A stretch of 23,926 nucleotides of DNA, taken from the NCBI GenBank assembly GCA_016720905.1, contig JADKJT010000022.1:1-23926 (forward strand). Direction: 5' to 3'. The notes below the pieces were generated by a model that saw only the letters and a list, made by a program, of their open reading frames with translations, was not told the DNA's origin and did no database searches. The stretch comes from Gemmatimonadaceae bacterium (GTDB lineage: Bacteria; Gemmatimonadota; Gemmatimonadetes; Gemmatimonadales; Gemmatimonadaceae). Positions 22,673-23,926 of this stretch are shown here, piece by piece; positions within the stretch are counted from its first letter, which is position 1; every line of letters starts with the position of its first letter. A program made the translations under genes and the position numbers.

Positions 22673-23314
22673 ATGACTAGTCCCATAGCCGTCCACGACG
22701 ACGCCGGCGCCCTGCTGACGGCCGTTGGCTATCAGCCCGCGTCACGCCTGGCTCATGCGGCCCTGCGGCTGTCACAAGCGCCGGATATCGTCGCCGACCT
22801 TCGGACGTTCGTCGCCGCCGGACAGCCACCCGCCGACTACGACACTCGCACCCCGCCCTGCCTGTTCCGGCCGCTGCCGCTGGCACTCTGCGTGGCAGAT
22901 CTGATGCGCGAAGCCGGGTTGGCGGCCAGCGGCGCCTTTCTCATGGCGGCGCTCCTCACCTACGATTCCGCCCGTGGCGAAGCGTTGCTCTTGTCGATGG
23001 TCGAGAACGGGGTGTGGCATGTTGCCGACGACGGCACACGCAGCCTGCGCTTTCCACCGCTCTTCAAACCCTCATCGCAGTGCGGTCATTGTGGACGACC
23101 GCAGTTCCGTGATGTCGACCACTGCGTCCACTGCGGATTGCCACTGCGTGCCGCTGAGCCTTCGCCGGAACAACAGGCGCTCGCCGATTTTCTGGTCTGG
23201 CTCGACACGCTTCCCGACATGCCCTCTGTCGACACCAGCACTTGCCAGCACTGCGGCAGGGCCCTCGGCCCCAGTGCCCGCTTCTGCGGTGGATGCGGCG
23301 CGAAGATCGACTAG
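22673..23314 (+). CDS. Protein with two C-terminal zinc ribbons
   Basis: 213 residues from ATG 22673, two bases after the HExxH gene's stop; GGAG at 22661-22664 lies 8 bases ahead. An in-frame GTG at 22667 is too close to that site. The first ~130 residues are helical with no recognised motif (LAHAALRLSQAPDIVADLRTF; ASGAFLMAALLTYDSARGE). Two zinc ribbons follow: Cys137/140 with 151/154 (CGHCG, CVHCG) and Cys191/194 with 205/208 (CQHCG, CGGCG). No membrane segment is evident, so it is probably cytoplasmic. Tight linkage to the HExxH protein suggests a shared task; its nature is unknown. Confidence 0.7.
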   Translation: MTSPIAVHDDAGALLTAVGYQPASRLAHAALRLSQAPDIVADLRTFVAAGQPPADYDTRTPPCLFRPLPLALCVADLMREAGLAASGAFLMAALLTYDSARGEALLLSMVENGVWHVADDGTRSLRFPPLFKPSSQCGHCGRPQFRDVDHCVHCGLPLRAAEPSPEQQALADFLVWLDTLPDMPSVDTSTCQHCGRALGPSARFCGGCGAKID

Positions 23315-23367
23315 ACGCGTTGCGCCGGCCGTAGTTCGACGTCAGATGCACGAGCAATTCCCGCCCG

Positions 23368-23394
23368 TATATTCTTCTCACACGATTTCCGGAG
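23368..23394 (+). promoter_or_regulatory. Possible -10 box and ribosome binding site for the [2Fe-2S] subunit gene
   Basis: TATATT at 23368-23373 stands out in a GC-rich background and could be a -10 element, though no good -35 is found at 16-18 bases. GGAG at 23391-23394 is 6 bases before ATG 23401 and is a plausible Shine-Dalgarno sequence. Confidence 0.4.
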
Positions 23395-23400
23395 CGATAT

Positions 23401-23892
23401 ATGGGCAAGTACACACTCAACGTGAACGGCGCGTCCCGGACCGTCGAGGTCGAACCCGACACGCCCTTGTTGTGGGTGTTGCGCGATTCGCTGGACCTGA
23501 CCGGCGCCAAGTATGGCTGCGGCATCGCACAATGCGGTGCGTGTACGGTGCACGTGAACGGCGTTCCCACGCGTTCCTGTCGCACGCCGGTATCGACCGT
23601 CGGCTCAGGCGTCGTCACGACGATTGAGGGCATCGACACGCCCCAGGCGCGCGCCCTGCAAGATGCGTGGTGCGAGCTCGATGTCCCGCAGTGTGGATAC
23701 TGTCAGGGCGGACAGATCCTGGCGGCGGCCGCGTTACTCAAGTCCAATCCGCGTCCCACCGACGCCGATATCGACACGGCGATGGCGAGAAATTTGTGCC
23801 GCTGCGCGTCGTACACGCGTATTCGTGCCGGCATCAAGCGCGCCGCCGAGTTGGCCGCGACCGCCACTCCAGCCAACGGGAAGCGAGAATGA
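23401..23892 (+). CDS. [2Fe-2S] small subunit of a molybdenum hydroxylase (xanthine dehydrogenase family, IorA-like)
   Basis: 163 residues, the usual length for a stand-alone small subunit. The N-terminal plant-ferredoxin-like domain binds one cluster through Cys40, Cys45, Cys48 and Cys60 (GCGIAQCGACTVHVNG). The C-terminal helical domain binds the second through Cys98, Cys101, Cys133 and Cys135 (QCGYCQGGQI and NLCRCASYTRI). All eight ligands are present. The clusters pass electrons from a molybdopterin large subunit to an acceptor. The order small subunit then directly overlapping large subunit, with no FAD subunit between, matches isoquinoline 1-oxidoreductase-type enzymes, though the substrate is not inferable. 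Confidence 0.95.
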   Translation: MGKYTLNVNGASRTVEVEPDTPLLWVLRDSLDLTGAKYGCGIAQCGACTVHVNGVPTRSCRTPVSTVGSGVVTTIEGIDTPQARALQDAWCELDVPQCGYCQGGQILAAAALLKSNPRPTDADIDTAMARNLCRCASYTRIRAGIKRAAELAATATPANGKRE

Positions 23893-23926
23893 CCCACGAC
23901 CCCAAGTCCGGTGCGTTGAAGATCGA
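23889..23926 (+). CDS. Start of probable molybdopterin-binding large subunit (3' end outside window)
   Basis: ATG at 23889 overlaps the small subunit's TGA as ATGA and reads MTHDPKSGALKI before the window ends. No domain is visible in 12 residues. By context (IorA-like small subunit immediately upstream) it should be the molybdenum-cofactor-binding large subunit. Some of these proteins start with a twin-arginine signal, which is not seen in the residues available. Confidence 0.5.
   Translation, partial: MTHDPKSGALKI

Overview
The window is about 24 kb of GC-rich, densely coding bacterial chromosome. Several features point to the Gemmatimonadota or a nearby soil lineage, although no rRNA is present to settle it: an Acidobacteria/Gemmatimonadota-type ECF sigma factor beside TPR-tailed Ser/Thr kinases, a kinase relic headed by a zinc ribbon, a large VPS10/sortilin-like Asp-box protein, and a PQQ enzyme with an internal cytochrome c domain. 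No rRNA, tRNA, CRISPR array, insertion sequence or phage gene was seen, and no gene-free stretch exceeds 300 bases.

Layout. 1-2937: the end of a pentapeptide-repeat protein, a convergent secreted lumazine-binding/SnoaL-like protein, and a periplasmic PQQ dehydrogenase. 3030-8468: a signalling block with an ECF sigma factor, the N-terminal remnant of a kinase, a membrane-anchored alpha/beta hydrolase, an intact transmembrane Ser/Thr kinase, and a second kinase gene that has lost its middle and is frameshifted. 8530-12464 (minus strand): a TlpA-like thiol:disulfide protein followed by the VPS10-like protein. 12625-19303 (plus strand): a tightly coupled operon described below. 19300-20572 (minus strand): an EVE-domain protein with a Lys/Ala-rich tail, and a two-helix membrane protein with a PH-like tail. 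20780-23314: a frame-disrupted zinc-ribbon membrane protein, a membrane-anchored HExxH protein, and a protein with two zinc ribbons. 23401-end: a [2Fe-2S] small subunit of a molybdenum hydroxylase and the first codons of its probable large subunit.

The most interesting part is 12625-19303. Five genes are joined by four successive 4-base start/stop overlaps (three GTGA, one ATGA), and a sixth lies 35 bases on. They encode a PqqD-like peptide-binding protein, an ATP-grasp ligase, a fold-III PLP decarboxylase related to diaminopimelate decarboxylase, a fusion of a urea-transporter-like membrane domain to an M23 metallopeptidase domain, a TPR protein ending in a probable outer-membrane beta barrel, and a secreted TPR protein. 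The order reads as cytoplasmic synthesis (carrier, ligase, decarboxylase), then inner membrane, periplasm and outer membrane. My inference is a synthesis-plus-export or cell-wall-modification pathway whose product is unknown. The divergent tlpA-like gene shares the intergenic region, which holds an 8-bp inverted repeat next to a -10-like hexamer.

The signalling block looks partly decayed: of three kinase-family loci, only one keeps a complete catalytic domain.
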